Source: Bacillus sp. J33
GTDB lineage: Bacteria; Bacillota; Bacilli; Bacillales; Cytobacillaceae
Reading direction: 5' to 3'
DNA: 64,000 bases
NCBI RefSeq assembly: GCF_000518885.1
Contig: NZ_JAEL01000003.1
Coordinates: forward strand, 1-64,000
A program made the translations under genes and the position numbers. Positions 36,066 to 44,477 of this stretch are shown in pieces; position 1 is the stretch's first letter; the number at the start of each line of letters is the position of its first letter. The notes under the pieces are model-generated. The model was not told where the DNA came from and ran no database searches. It saw only the letters and a program-made list of their open reading frames with translations.

Positions 36066-36957
36066 ACGTGCTAAAACGATTCTTTGAAACTTTTTTAAAA
36101 GACAACTGCGGGATGCTTATGCCTATCAGGATTAGAATAATCCCAAAGGTTTGTGCTTCTGTGATTCTTTCTCCGAGCAGAAGCATGGCAGCAGCAACAG
36201 CAGCTGGCAGTTCAGCTGATCCGATGATCGTGGCAAGCCCTGAATCTATGTGGGGGGAACCGATTGCAAAGAATATTATTGGGAAAATCGCTCCGAATAA
36301 AGCAGTCAGCAGCCCGAATTTCCATAAACCTTGCAGCTGTATCTCTCCGCTTATTAATAGGGGGCCGGAAACAGCAGCAACCAACAGCAGGCCGCCAAGA
36401 GTAATAAAGATGCTTCGCTGTATGCCGGGGATTCCTTTTCCGGCTTTGCCGCTTGCGAAAATAAACGATGCAAAGGTAACAGCTGAGAGAAGACCATAAA
36501 TTAATCCGTCCGCTTTAATGGAATGGGCACTAGAGGCAAGTAGGTTGCTTGCAAACACAGTACCTATAATCAGCAAAATCGCAGAAATGATTTTTGCATT
36601 GCTTGGTCTCTTTTTTTCATACAATGCTTCTATAAGAATGCCAATCCATGTGAATTGGAATAACAGAACAACCGCAATGGAAGCCGGATTCCGATCAAGG
36701 CTCATGCCGTAAAGAATACCCGTTAAACTCAGTGAAGCTCCGGTAATTAACAAAGCTGCTGTTTGTTTAAGGGTGATTTTTGTTTTTTTAATAAATGGGA
36801 AGGAAAGCAATAACAAAAGGAGCCCAAATAAATATTGGCTTCCTGTCAGTTCGTGCACAGTATGGCCTGCCTGCAGCCCTAGCTTGACAATGGATGCCAG
36901 GATGCCATAACTGCATGCGCCTAAAAAAATAAATAGAGAATACTTTAAATGTGCCAT
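36064..36957 (-). CDS. DMT-superfamily (EamA) transporter
   Basis: The 297-residue protein has ten predicted TM helices in two EamA repeats of about 140 residues. The second repeat ends in LPAAVAAAMLLLGERITEAQ, the family's glutamate-containing helix end. Such carriers export amino acids, nucleosides or metabolites; the substrate is not readable. ATG follows AAGGAGT on the minus strand. No regulator or pathway genes are adjacent. Confidence 0.85.
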   Translation of the reverse strand: MAHLKYSLFIFLGACSYGILASIVKLGLQAGHTVHELTGSQYLFGLLLLLLSFPFIKKTKITLKQTAALLITGASLSLTGILYGMSLDRNPASIAVVLLFQFTWIGILIEALYEKKRPSNAKIISAILLIIGTVFASNLLASSAHSIKADGLIYGLLSAVTFASFIFASGKAGKGIPGIQRSIFITLGGLLLVAAVSGPLLISGEIQLQGLWKFGLLTALFGAIFPIIFFAIGSPHIDSGLATIIGSAELPAAVAAAMLLLGERITEAQTFGIILILIGISIPQLSFKKVSKNRFST

Positions 36958-37062
36958 TATGGAAACTCCTTACTATAGTTGTATGAATGAATCAGGTTCA
37001 TCATAACATCTCAGAGCGGCTGCATGGGAAAATATTTACCGGATAAATAATCCGCTTCAGAC

Positions 37063-37096
37063 AAAAAAAGAGCCAGTGATTCTTCTCACTGGCTCT
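37063..37096 (-). terminator. Terminator of dps
   Basis: AAGAGCCAGTGA-GAAGAA-TCACTGGCTCTT on the minus strand, followed by TTTTT. Confidence 0.93.
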
Positions 37097-37110
37097 TGTT
37101 CTATGAAAGT

Positions 37111-37548
37111 TTATTCTCCTAAGTAGGCGTTCAGCATCCAAATATGAGTATCGAGTTTTTCCATAAGCCCGATTGCAAAGTCTGCTGTCACTTGATCATC
37201 GTGATCTTCAGCAAGCTGGGCTAAAGAAATTAATTGCTCTTTTAGGTGTTTATAATCTGCAGCCAGAGTCGCAACCATATCTTCAGCTTTGCTTTCGCCA
37301 TTATTCTCTTCCAGGGTAGCTGCACTTAAAAATTCCTTAAAGCTTGCTACAGGAGTACCGCCAATCGCAAGCAGGCGTTCCGCTGCTTCATCCACAACTT
37401 CTGCTGCTTCATTGTATAACTCCTCGAATTTTTCATGAAGGGTAAAGAAGAAAGGCCCTTTTACAAACCAGTGATAACGGTGCAATTTAGTATAAAGAAC
37501 ACTCCAGTTTGCGATTTGTACATTTAAAGCTGAATATAATTTTTCCAT
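37111..37548 (-). CDS. dps: Dps-family iron-storage and DNA-protecting protein
   Basis: A 145-residue ferritin-like protein that oxidises Fe(II) with peroxide and stores iron in a 12-subunit shell. The ferroxidase residues H26, H38, D53 and E57 have the same spacing as in characterised Dps proteins (12, 15 and 4). The family segment HRYHWFVKGPFFFTLHEKF is present. Similar to B. subtilis MrgA. A perfect PerR-type dyad sits just upstream of the promoter, so induction by peroxide or metal limitation is expected. Confidence 0.95.
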   Translation of the reverse strand: MEKLYSALNVQIANWSVLYTKLHRYHWFVKGPFFFTLHEKFEELYNEAAEVVDEAAERLLAIGGTPVASFKEFLSAATLEENNGESKAEDMVATLAADYKHLKEQLISLAQLAEDHDDQVTADFAIGLMEKLDTHIWMLNAYLGE

Positions 37549-37581
37549 TTGAAAATCCCCCTTTGATTAGCTTGTAATTTT

Positions 37582-37636
37582 ATTATAACAAATATCAAAT
37601 TAAAATCAATACTTATTTATAATAATTATAAATAAG
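37582..37636 (-). promoter_or_regulatory. dps promoter with PerR box
   Basis: On the minus strand: TTGATT (37604-37609), 16 bases, TATAAT (37582-37587). Immediately upstream, 37612-37636 is a perfect 12-1-12 palindrome, CTTATTTATAAT-A-ATTATAAATAAG. Its core matches all 15 positions of the PerR box TTATAATNATTATAA. A second, divergent use of the operator is possible but no gene is there. Confidence 0.88.
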
Positions 37637-37749
37637 TTTTTTATGTTTTATATAGGGGGAATAATGAACAAAAAATCCCGGAGTTAAACTGATGGTTTAG
37701 TATTCAGGCATGGGGAGAGAAACAGATAGTAATTAACAAATTAAAAAAT

Positions 37750-37841
37750 GTGAAGGACGAGTAGCAAGGGAAAGCAAAAAGCTAGAGGAACCCTGATGAA
37801 GGCCAAATTCCTGGCAGAAGCCTCCGGAAATGTCCTTCATA
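37750..37841. repeat. Diverged copy of the TGAAGGCC repeat family
   Basis: TGAAGGAC at 37751 and TGAAGGCC at 37797 mark two units, with TAGCAAGGGA and AAGC/AAAAG words in the same order as the 52-bp units at 63486-63692. The end is the inverted word GTCCTTCA (37832-37839), so the copy is closed by an 8-bp perfect inverted repeat and could fold as RNA. Confidence 0.55.
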
Positions 37842-37946
37842 ACCTAATAAAGAAACATTGATCTTACTCTTTTCCTTTATTGACAGAACATATATTTGAA
37901 TAAATGGCGGATTCCTATTTTTATTTAATTGTTAAGAGTATGCTTA

Positions 37947-37990
37947 AAAAAAACAGGAGTACAAATTAAACAATTTGTACTCCTGTTTTG
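37947..37990 (-). terminator. Terminator of the DedA-like gene
   Basis: AAAACAGGAGTACAAATT-GTTT-AATTTGTACTCCTG on the minus strand is followed by TTTTTTTT. An 18-bp stem. Confidence 0.93.
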
Positions 37991-38041
37991 GATTTATTCT
38001 TCTTTCGAGCGGAATCAGGTTAGTCCTAAACCTAGTTAGAG

Positions 38042-38623
38042 TTATGCAGTTTTATTTCTCTTTTTCATAATGAGATAAATGCCATAAGCCACAAGAATGA
38101 TTAGTCCGCCAACCAATGTTAGAAGGCTGAAATTTTCTTCGATAAAGGTTTTGGCCTGAGCGCCAAGCACCATAATGATGGCAGCTTCCAAAAAGAAGCG
38201 TGCTCCCCGGCCGATGATGGACCAAATGACTAAAACCCTCAGACGGATATTAGATATTCCGGCAAAAATCGTAAAGACTTTATAAGGAATCGGTGTAAAT
38301 GCAGAAATTAAAATCGCCATCGGACCATACTTCGTAAAATAGTTTTCAACCTTTTGGATTCTTTCTTCAGAGATAATGAACCTTAATACAGGCCGGCCAA
38401 GCTTTTTTCCGATAAACCATCCAAGTATGGCACCGAGTACGGAAGCGACCGTGGTAATTAAAGCATACCAAAGCACACTGTCAGGGTTGGAAATCCCCAT
38501 TGGAATCAGCAGTACATCAGGAGGAATCGGAAAGAATGAAGAATCGGCAAAAGAGACAAAAAACAAGCCAAATACTCCGTACTCTATTAGCCATTCTTCA
38601 ATTGCATGAATCATTTCAGACAT
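38042..38623 (-). CDS. DedA/YqaA-type VTT-domain membrane protein
   Basis: The 193-residue protein has the SNARE-associated/VTT domain: SFADSSFFPIPPDVLLIPMG near the start, then the re-entrant segment TVASVLGAILGWFIGKKLGR and TPIPYKVFTIFAG. Five to six TM helices are present. DedA relatives flip or recycle lipid carriers and affect envelope homeostasis; the YqaA branch is less studied. ATG follows AAAGGAGA on the minus strand. Confidence 0.82.
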   Translation of the reverse strand: MSEMIHAIEEWLIEYGVFGLFFVSFADSSFFPIPPDVLLIPMGISNPDSVLWYALITTVASVLGAILGWFIGKKLGRPVLRFIISEERIQKVENYFTKYGPMAILISAFTPIPYKVFTIFAGISNIRLRVLVIWSIIGRGARFFLEAAIIMVLGAQAKTFIEENFSLLTLVGGLIILVAYGIYLIMKKRNKTA

Positions 38624-38842
38624 TTATTATAATCTCCTTTATAGCTTTCATAATCACATATGTGAAGTATACCATTTTTCAGGCCAGCCCGTCATGCCGG
38701 AATGGACAGGGAAGGGGGTGGATTGAAATTTTCTTTTCCGCCTGGTTTTTATAAATATCAATGTCTATACTTATAAACTCTGCTAAGTATGGTAAAGTGA
38801 TATAGTATCGATAAAATGTACATAAACAAGTGAGGATTCCAC

Positions 38843-39727
38843 ATGGAATATTTATTCTTTATTACTCTTGGAGCACTTATCAGTGTGCTCTCGGGCTTCT
38901 TTGGGGTAGGAGGGGGATTTATCTTAACCCCTATGCTGATGCTGTTTGGATTCTCCCCTATTGAAGCGATTACGACGAGTTTGCTATTTTCAATCGGAAC
39001 CTCCATTTCCGGCATTTCCGCTCATATCAAGATGAAGAATATTTTACTGAAGCAAGGTCTTATCCTTGGCCTAAGCGGAATGGCAGCAACGCAGGCTGCA
39101 CATCCATTTGTTTTGTTTTTAGAGGAAAAAGGCTGGGATGATTGGGCAGTCCCTATGTTTTATATCATCCTTCTGTCTTACTTTGCACTTAATATGCTGA
39201 AAAGGGGAAATAAAGCTAAATCTGGTGCAGATCGTGCAGATGAACAGTCACCTTCAATTGTTAAGATGGTTTTAATCGGGTTTTTTGCCGGATTTGTATC
39301 GACCACGCTGGGGGTTGGCGGCGGCTTTATTATGGTGCCTTTATCGGTTGCCTTTTTGGGATTAATGCCTAAAAAAGCGGTGGGCACCAGCTTATTTGCC
39401 GTTCTATTAATCGTTTCTGCAGGTTTTCTCTCGTATGCTTCCACGGTTTCCATTGATTATTGGATTGGCCTTTCTCTTGTAGCAGGCGGACTGGCCGGCT
39501 CGCAATTTGGGGCCAAGCTTACTTCCTATTTTGAAAACGAAGAGATTACGTATATGCTTGGCGCTCTTTATATGGCGACAGTGGCAAGCGTGATCCTTAA
39601 ACTAGTGAACCTGGATTATGCGGGCCTTGTCTTAATGGCTATTTTTGTAGGCGGCTTTTTAATAAGAAGCATGGTTAAAATGAAATTGGCAAATTCCCGT
39701 TATAATGCAAAAAAGGAGAGACCGTGA
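38843..39727 (+). CDS. TauE/SafE family permease
   Basis: The 294-residue protein has eight predicted TM helices in two halves. Each half carries the family motif: GFFGVGGGFILTPML and TTLGVGGGFIMVPL. The family exports organosulfur or sulfite-type anions, or imports small acids. The substrate is unknown and no sulfur gene is adjacent. ATG follows GTGAGG. The terminator hairpin begins within the last codons. Confidence 0.87.
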   Translation: MEYLFFITLGALISVLSGFFGVGGGFILTPMLMLFGFSPIEAITTSLLFSIGTSISGISAHIKMKNILLKQGLILGLSGMAATQAAHPFVLFLEEKGWDDWAVPMFYIILLSYFALNMLKRGNKAKSGADRADEQSPSIVKMVLIGFFAGFVSTTLGVGGGFIMVPLSVAFLGLMPKKAVGTSLFAVLLIVSAGFLSYASTVSIDYWIGLSLVAGGLAGSQFGAKLTSYFENEEITYMLGALYMATVASVILKLVNLDYAGLVLMAIFVGGFLIRSMVKMKLANSRYNAKKERP

Positions 39728-39745
39728 TGGCCTCTCTTTTTTGTT
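39713..39745 (+). terminator. Terminator overlapping the TauE stop codon
   Basis: AAGGAGAGACC-GTGAT-GGCCTCTCTTTTTT. Confidence 0.8.
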
Positions 39746-39756
39746 TTGCTCTATTA

Positions 39757-39840
39757 ACTGTCTAGCTCCAGCACCTGTCTGTCGGGGGGAGGCATCAAGC
39801 AAATCTCCCTTGATAGACTTCACAGGAACGAGCTTTTTTT
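39757..39840. repeat. CTAGCTCCAGC-type intergenic repeat, copy 1
   Basis: It begins ACTGTCTAGCTCCAGCACCT, continues with GTCGGGGG, and ends in a T-rich GAACGAGCTTTTTTT. Its first 20 bases match the repeat at 44348 at nearly every position. Dispersed repeats with this opening are common in Bacillus-group spacers. Confidence 0.6.
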
Positions 39841-39866
39841 GCTGAAGGCGATTGTGGCAGTTTTTA

Positions 39867-41552
39867 TTACATTTGTTCAGGCACGCTCATTCCCAGTGTA
39901 TTCATGCCATCCGAGAGAACAATTGTGACAGCTCTGACTAGTGCCAGTCTTTCTGCAGTGCTTGCATCTTTCTCAAGAATTCGGACCTGGCCATAATACC
40001 TGTTAAAAGCTTGTGCGAGATCAAGTAGATATTTAGCCAGGACAGAAGGGGAAAGCAGCTGGTATGCCTGTTTTAGCTTGTCTGAGTATATATTGAGCAT
40101 TTTTACAATCTCCCAGCTATATGGATCTGAAAGTCCCTTCTCAACTGAAGGGCCGATGTCAGCCTTGCGGAGGAGGGAATAGGCACGTGCATTGGTGTAC
40201 TGCAGATAAGGGCCGGTTTCTCCTTCAAATGTCAGCATGTCTTCAAGTGAAAACTCAATATTATTCATGCGGTCATTTTTTAGGTCATGAAAGAGGATGG
40301 CTCCAATGCCTACTGCCCTTGCAATTTCGTCCCTATTTTCCAAACCGGGATTTTTATCTTCAATATTCTTTTTAGCGAGAAGGATTGCTTCATCTAAAAC
40401 CTCCTCAAGAAGAATCACCCTGCCTTTTCGGGTGGACATCTTTTTGCCTTCCTTCATATAAAGACCGAAAGGAACGTGAGTCATCAGGTCAGCCCATTCA
40501 CAGCCAAGCTTTTTAAGAACCCCTTTAACCTGGCGGAAATGGATGCTTTGCTCTTGACCAACAATATATAGGGACTGATCGAATTGATAATGCTCCTTTC
40601 TGAAAAAAGCAGCAGCTAAATCGCGGGTGGCGTAAAGGGTTGCGCCATCCGATTTTTTAATCAGGCAGGGAGGGAGATCTTCATCAGTCAATGGAACAAC
40701 TTCAGCTCCATCTGACAAAACCAGCAAGTTTTTGGCGCCAAGCTCATTAATGACAGCTTCCATCTTGTCGTTATAAAAAGCCTCACCATTAAAATTATCA
40801 AAATGGATTCCAAGCATGTCATAAATCCGCTGGAATTCTTTCAAAGACTCTTCTCTAAACCAGCCCCATAGGCCAGCAGCTTCTTCATTTCCATTTTCCA
40901 GCTCTTTGAACCAGGCTCGTGCCTCATCCTCTAAACCAGGATTTTTTTCTGCTTCCTCATGAAATCGAATATATAGGCTGAGCAGCTCATTAATTGGATT
41001 TTCTTTTACTTTATCAGGCTCTCCCCATTTCCTGTAAGCCGTGATTAATTTGCCAAACTGGGTGCCCCAGTCACCTAAGTGATTGATTCTAACCGTTTTG
41101 AAGCCGCACTTTTCAGCCAAATTGCCGAGTGCGTTTCCTATCACAGTCGAACGAAGGTGCCCCATGGAAAAAGGTTTTGCAATGTTTGGCGACGAAAAGT
41201 CGAGAACCACTGTTTTCCCAGTTCCAATTGAAAGCTTTCCATACTCCTCTTCTGTAAGAATTCTTCTCATTATTGCCTTGCTGGCATCCGCTTTTGAAAA
41301 GAAGACATTAATATAAGGGCCGGCGGCTTCTGCTTTTTCAATGAGCGGATCATTTATTCGGCCGGCAATTTCATTGGCAATAGCTGCGGGGGATTTTCTG
41401 AATGCTTTGGCTAGTCTAAAGCAAGGAAAAGCTAAATCCCCGTGTTCTCGATTTTTAGGAACCTCCATTAAGTCAGCGATGGCAACAGCTGACATATGCC
41501 CATCTAAAACAGATGACAGCTGAGCTGTAAAAATTTCTTTAAAGTTCAACAT
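39867..41552 (-). CDS. argS: Arginyl-tRNA synthetase, T-box-controlled form
   Basis: Class I synthetase that charges tRNA-Arg, 561 residues. The N-terminal Add1 domain is about residues 1-100. The HIGH-like signature reads NIAKPFSMGHLRST (Ser at the first His, as I recall for one Firmicute subgroup). KMSTRKG is the KMSKS loop, and the DALR anticodon domain is at the end (about 440-561). ATG lies 5-6 bases after GGGAGGTG. An upstream in-frame extension runs through the T-box terminator and was rejected. A T-box leader with a CGC specifier precedes it, suggesting an extra, starvation-responsive ArgRS. Whether a housekeeping copy exists is not visible. Confidence 0.93.
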   Translation of the reverse strand: MLNFKEIFTAQLSSVLDGHMSAVAIADLMEVPKNREHGDLAFPCFRLAKAFRKSPAAIANEIAGRINDPLIEKAEAAGPYINVFFSKADASKAIMRRILTEEEYGKLSIGTGKTVVLDFSSPNIAKPFSMGHLRSTVIGNALGNLAEKCGFKTVRINHLGDWGTQFGKLITAYRKWGEPDKVKENPINELLSLYIRFHEEAEKNPGLEDEARAWFKELENGNEEAAGLWGWFREESLKEFQRIYDMLGIHFDNFNGEAFYNDKMEAVINELGAKNLLVLSDGAEVVPLTDEDLPPCLIKKSDGATLYATRDLAAAFFRKEHYQFDQSLYIVGQEQSIHFRQVKGVLKKLGCEWADLMTHVPFGLYMKEGKKMSTRKGRVILLEEVLDEAILLAKKNIEDKNPGLENRDEIARAVGIGAILFHDLKNDRMNNIEFSLEDMLTFEGETGPYLQYTNARAYSLLRKADIGPSVEKGLSDPYSWEIVKMLNIYSDKLKQAYQLLSPSVLAKYLLDLAQAFNRYYGQVRILEKDASTAERLALVRAVTIVLSDGMNTLGMSVPEQM

Positions 41553-41576
41553 GATTACACCTCCCTGAAAATAAAA

Positions 41577-41862
41577 AAAGCCCGTCTCCATAAAAGAGAC
41601 GAGCTTGCATTACCCGCGGTACCACTCTGATTGTCCAAAGGACCACTTTAAAGGAAATCCAAAAAGCCCAGGGGTTCCTGCATCTTTTTGAATATAATTC
41701 CTTAAGGGATTGTTAACGGGTTCCTATTCCCGGCAAAGCCTACTGGTATTTCAGCTTTGCATCTCCGAAGTGCGCTTCACAAAAGGATTTCCAACAGGCT
41801 TGCACCGTCCCTGTCTCGCTTTAGGAATGGTCTTTTGCTACTCTCTTCATCATGGAAGCTTT
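41577..41862 (-). ncRNA. T-box leader of argS
   Basis: On the minus strand the leader shows AAGAGAGTAGC, AGCGAGACAGGGACGG, the specifier loop GAAG-CGC-A-CTTCGGAG (CGC, Arg, at 41772-41774) and the antiterminator bulge AGAGTGGTACCGCGGGT (about 41612-41628). A terminator follows: AGCTCGTCTC-TTTTAT-GGAGACGGGCT plus T7 (41577-41605). Uncharged tRNA-Arg pairing with CGC and the bulge would allow read-through into argS. Confidence 0.95.
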
Positions 41863-41876
41863 GTATAATTAATGCT

Positions 41877-41904
41877 ATTATACTCTGTTGGAATTATTTT
41901 GCAA
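41877..41904 (-). promoter_or_regulatory. argS promoter
   Basis: TTGCAA (41899-41904), 16 bases, TATAAT (41877-41882) on the minus strand. The -35 lies within the last codons of the upstream rodA gene. Confidence 0.75.
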
Positions 41905-43078
41905 CATAATTTGAATCTGTGGAGAACATATAGGTTCTATGGTGATAGCGCATGCTGAAAATCAGTCCCATTGCCAGCATGTTTCCCATTAATGAACTGC
42001 CCCCATAGCTGATGAAAGGCAGCGGTATGCCGGTAATCGGGAGAACCTGAATGGTCATTCCGATGTTTTGAAAAACGTGGAAGGTTATCATGCTGATAAT
42101 GCCCACACAAATATACGTATTGAAAGGATCGGTTGTTTCCAGGGCTGTTTTAGTCAAATGATAGATAAGAAGAAAGAACAAGCTGATCACAATGCTTGCC
42201 CCGAAGAAGCCATACTCTTCTCCAATTACACTAAAAATAAAATCAGTATGGGCATCTGGCACATAGACTTGCCTGTCGCTAAAACCCTTTCCCGAGATTA
42301 ATCCTGATCCAATTGCAAGCATTGAGTTATAGAGCTGCATTCCTGCTCCTTGCTTATGATTGACTGGGTCAAGCCAAGAATATATTCTGCTGAATTGGTA
42401 GGGGTCCACGCCAAGATATTTCTCCAAAATCTCAGGTGCCTGTATAACAAGATACAGAATGCTACCGGCGAAGGACCCCAGAAAACCGTATATAGGCACA
42501 AGGATTTTCCAGGATATCCCCGACACAAGAATAATTCCAGTTAAAATAGCAACAATGACGAGTGCTGTTCCAAGGTCCTCAATAATAATTAATCCTAATG
42601 GAAGTGAAGTTGCTGCCCCAAGCTTAATAAGAAGAAACAAATCAGTGCCAAGTGTCTTGCTTATATATTTTTGATGATGATCAGAAATAATTTTGCTTAA
42701 AGCAATGATCAAAAAAACTTTCACAAACTCGGAGGGCTGAATGGAACCCAGCCCTGGGACCACATACCAGAGAGTTGCCCCTTTGCGTTCTGGTGCAATG
42801 CTTTCAGGCGCAATAAACAATCCAACTAATAAAAGGATTCCGAAGCCATATAAAAGCCATGTAAGCCTCCTGATTTGTTCACTATCAAAATACATAACAG
42901 CAGCAATAATTATAATCCCAACTGCATAGTTAACGATTTGTTTTATAACAAAATTGCCGGCATATTGGTCGGAGGATTGTCCGCTGTAAATAGCGATGCA
43001 GCTAATGAGGAAGAAAAGCAGCAATAAAAAACATAATGTCCAATCAAAGCGGTCAGAAGATTTTTTCATTTGGTCCAT
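41894..43078 (-). CDS. rodA: RodA/FtsW/SpoVE (SEDS) family protein
   Basis: A 394-residue SEDS glycosyltransferase that polymerises lipid II for cell-wall elongation. Ten TM helices are predicted. Conserved segments are GSIQPSEFVKV, the extracellular YQFSRIYSWLDP and SDRQVYVPDAHTDFIFSVIGEE (catalytic Asp region, partly quoted), and PLPFISYGGSS near the end. RodA and FtsW are hard to separate by eye; the absence of division genes favours a RodA-type role. ATG follows AGGTGTG on the minus strand. Confidence 0.88.
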   Translation of the reverse strand: MDQMKKSSDRFDWTLCFLLLLFFLISCIAIYSGQSSDQYAGNFVIKQIVNYAVGIIIIAAVMYFDSEQIRRLTWLLYGFGILLLVGLFIAPESIAPERKGATLWYVVPGLGSIQPSEFVKVFLIIALSKIISDHHQKYISKTLGTDLFLLIKLGAATSLPLGLIIIEDLGTALVIVAILTGIILVSGISWKILVPIYGFLGSFAGSILYLVIQAPEILEKYLGVDPYQFSRIYSWLDPVNHKQGAGMQLYNSMLAIGSGLISGKGFSDRQVYVPDAHTDFIFSVIGEEYGFFGASIVISLFFLLIYHLTKTALETTDPFNTYICVGIISMITFHVFQNIGMTIQVLPITGIPLPFISYGGSSLMGNMLAMGLIFSMRYHHRTYMFSTDSNYVAK

Positions 43079-43294
43079 TCATACACACCTGGTTTCTTTA
43101 CCATTTTACATTTTTATCCTAACAAAGAAAAATACCCCTTACAATGGCTGTTTCGATGCAGTCCTATTTGTTTAGACGAAATAAAGTGTAAGAAAGTTTC
43201 CAGCATTTCATAAATTAACCTGTGTTAAAGCTATTTAGAAAAAGGGAGTTTTAATAATATTTTTATAAACAGGAAAGAAATCTTTTCATATTTT

Positions 43295-43303
43295 TGCTAC
43301 AAT
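43295..43303 (+). promoter_or_regulatory. Extended -10 promoter
   Basis: TG-C-TACAAT, with no good -35. Transcription would start near 43310, giving a leader of about 90 bases. Confidence 0.5.
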
Positions 43304-43332
43304 AAGAGTAGAAATTACAGTCAGGGACAAGC

Positions 43333-43363
43333 AGACAGTTTCACAATCAGAAGCTGTCTTTTT
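43333..43363 (+). terminator. Leader terminator-like hairpin
   Basis: AGACAGTTTC-ACAATCA-GAAGCTGTCT (10 bp, one G-U) followed by T5. It lies between the promoter and the ribosome site of the next gene, so it may attenuate transcription. Confidence 0.6.
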
Positions 43364-43399
43364 GAATATAAATTTGGTTAACGTTTCGGAGGTTTCGCC

Positions 43400-44176
43400 A
43401 TTGAAAAAAGGAATCATGCTATTCGTGATCTCATCTACGTCCATCTTAATGAACAGGATCAGTATGTGCTGACATATGGGATTGAGTTTGCGGAGTTTGT
43501 ACAGACCCTTGCAGATTCTATCAATAACTTGCTGCTGCTGAAACACATGTTTGAACATGGCGATTACAACATGCATACAATGTTCGAATATGTGTCCAGA
43601 GACAAGCTTGGAAGGCTAGTAGCAGAAGATGTATACAGCTATGGCGATTTTTGCTGGGTTGATTTTGAGGAAGAAGAAGCTGTAAATGAGCTTCCGGGAC
43701 AGACAATTGCTGAACTTCTTTATCTTGGCCATGTGAAAGAGCACTTGAAGCCGCCTTTTTACAACTATTTGAGCAATCGGTATGTGTACCTTGCCCATGA
43801 AGACGGCTGGTTTAACCGTACATATTACCGGGATCTGAATGATTTTTACAGGATGCTGGGGGAAGTAATTCCGGGTAAAATGGGGCAGATGAAAGTCGAA
43901 AAAACACTCCTCGGCCTTAAAAAGAAGAAGACGTACCCGCCGATCACAAGAGATGTTCTCTTATCACTAAAACCTTTAATGAAGGAAGGGGCCGTTCTGT
44001 CCATAAAGGATATCGACCAAAACAGGGCCCGGATTGAAATTCCGATTTGGGTGATTGGTGATTTTGCCAACATGGATGATATGTATGACGAATATGAGTC
44101 TATCGTGAAAGAGCCTTGTGAAGCTAAGATTGTATTCGATAAGAAGACAAGGGAATGGAAGATTTACTCCCGTTAG
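43400..44176 (+). CDS. Conserved hypothetical protein with apparent ATT start
   Basis: The frame gives 258 residues if started at ATT, 7 bases after CGGAGG. The first in-frame standard start is a GTG 66 bases later and has no ribosome site, yet the intervening codons (EKRNHAIRDLIYVHLNEQ...) read like natural protein. I recall similar Bacillus proteins beginning M-E-K at this point, sometimes mislabelled as oxalate/formate antiporter. The protein has no TM helices and is rich in Tyr, Asp and Glu. A TTG one base on opens a different frame that ends after 24 codons. Explanations: a real ATT start, a frameshift at the A6 run, or a mutation. Function unknown. Confidence 0.7.
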   Translation: MEKRNHAIRDLIYVHLNEQDQYVLTYGIEFAEFVQTLADSINNLLLLKHMFEHGDYNMHTMFEYVSRDKLGRLVAEDVYSYGDFCWVDFEEEEAVNELPGQTIAELLYLGHVKEHLKPPFYNYLSNRYVYLAHEDGWFNRTYYRDLNDFYRMLGEVIPGKMGQMKVEKTLLGLKKKKTYPPITRDVLLSLKPLMKEGAVLSIKDIDQNRARIEIPIWVIGDFANMDDMYDEYESIVKEPCEAKIVFDKKTREWKIYSR

Positions 44177-44347
44177 TATTCTGAACTTTTTACAGCATTC
44201 AGCAAATTCCACTTACATTTTTGGCTGGATGGTGTATAATCGGAAATAGAAAATTTTATATGCACGAACAGGTGTCTTCTTAAATAGGATAAGGGCCGAT
44301 GGGGCTATTTGTTTAAAGTTAAGAAAGTATTACTTTGAACTTCGATA

Positions 44348-44473
44348 ACTGTCCAGCTCCAGCGCCTACCCCCCTCGAGGTCACAAGCTAATCCTCCCAA
44401 AAAGGCAAAGAACGCTTTTTCGGTAGGCTCGTCTTGTGCTTGTCGGGGGTGGGCAAGGCGCTTTGCGCTTTTC
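44348..44473. repeat. CTAGCTCCAGC-type intergenic repeat, copy 2
   Basis: It begins ACTGTCCAGCTCCAGCGCCT and continues with CCCCTCGAGGTC, an internal AACGCTTTTTCGG and TTGTCGGGGG. It ends GGCAAGGCGCTTTGCGCTTT, able to form several hairpins. It lies immediately upstream of the riboswitch. Confidence 0.7.
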
Positions 44474-44477
44474 TTAT

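Larger units (their letters stand above)
37637..38041. other. Gene-free interval between dps and the DedA-like gene
   Basis: About 400 bases with no credible gene. It holds a diverged copy of the TGAAGG repeat family (37750-37841) and a strong terminator (37947-37990). Confidence 0.7.
43079..43399. other. Control region upstream of the ATT-start gene
   Basis: About 320 bases between divergent genes. It contains an extended -10 promoter and a leader hairpin with a T-run. Nothing else is recognised in 43085-43290. Confidence 0.6.

Noticed and set aside
37751-37839. Hammerhead ribozyme or known riboswitch
   Set aside because: CTGATGA (37793-37799) and GAAA (37827-37830) are present, but the stem between them does not close directly on both boxes and no NUH cleavage site fits the flanking helix. 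Similarity to the 63486 repeat explains the sequence better.
37736-37841. Minus-strand small peptide starting MKDISGG
   Set aside because: An ATG-started frame of about 35 codons crosses the repeat, but without a clear ribosome site and with repeat-driven composition.
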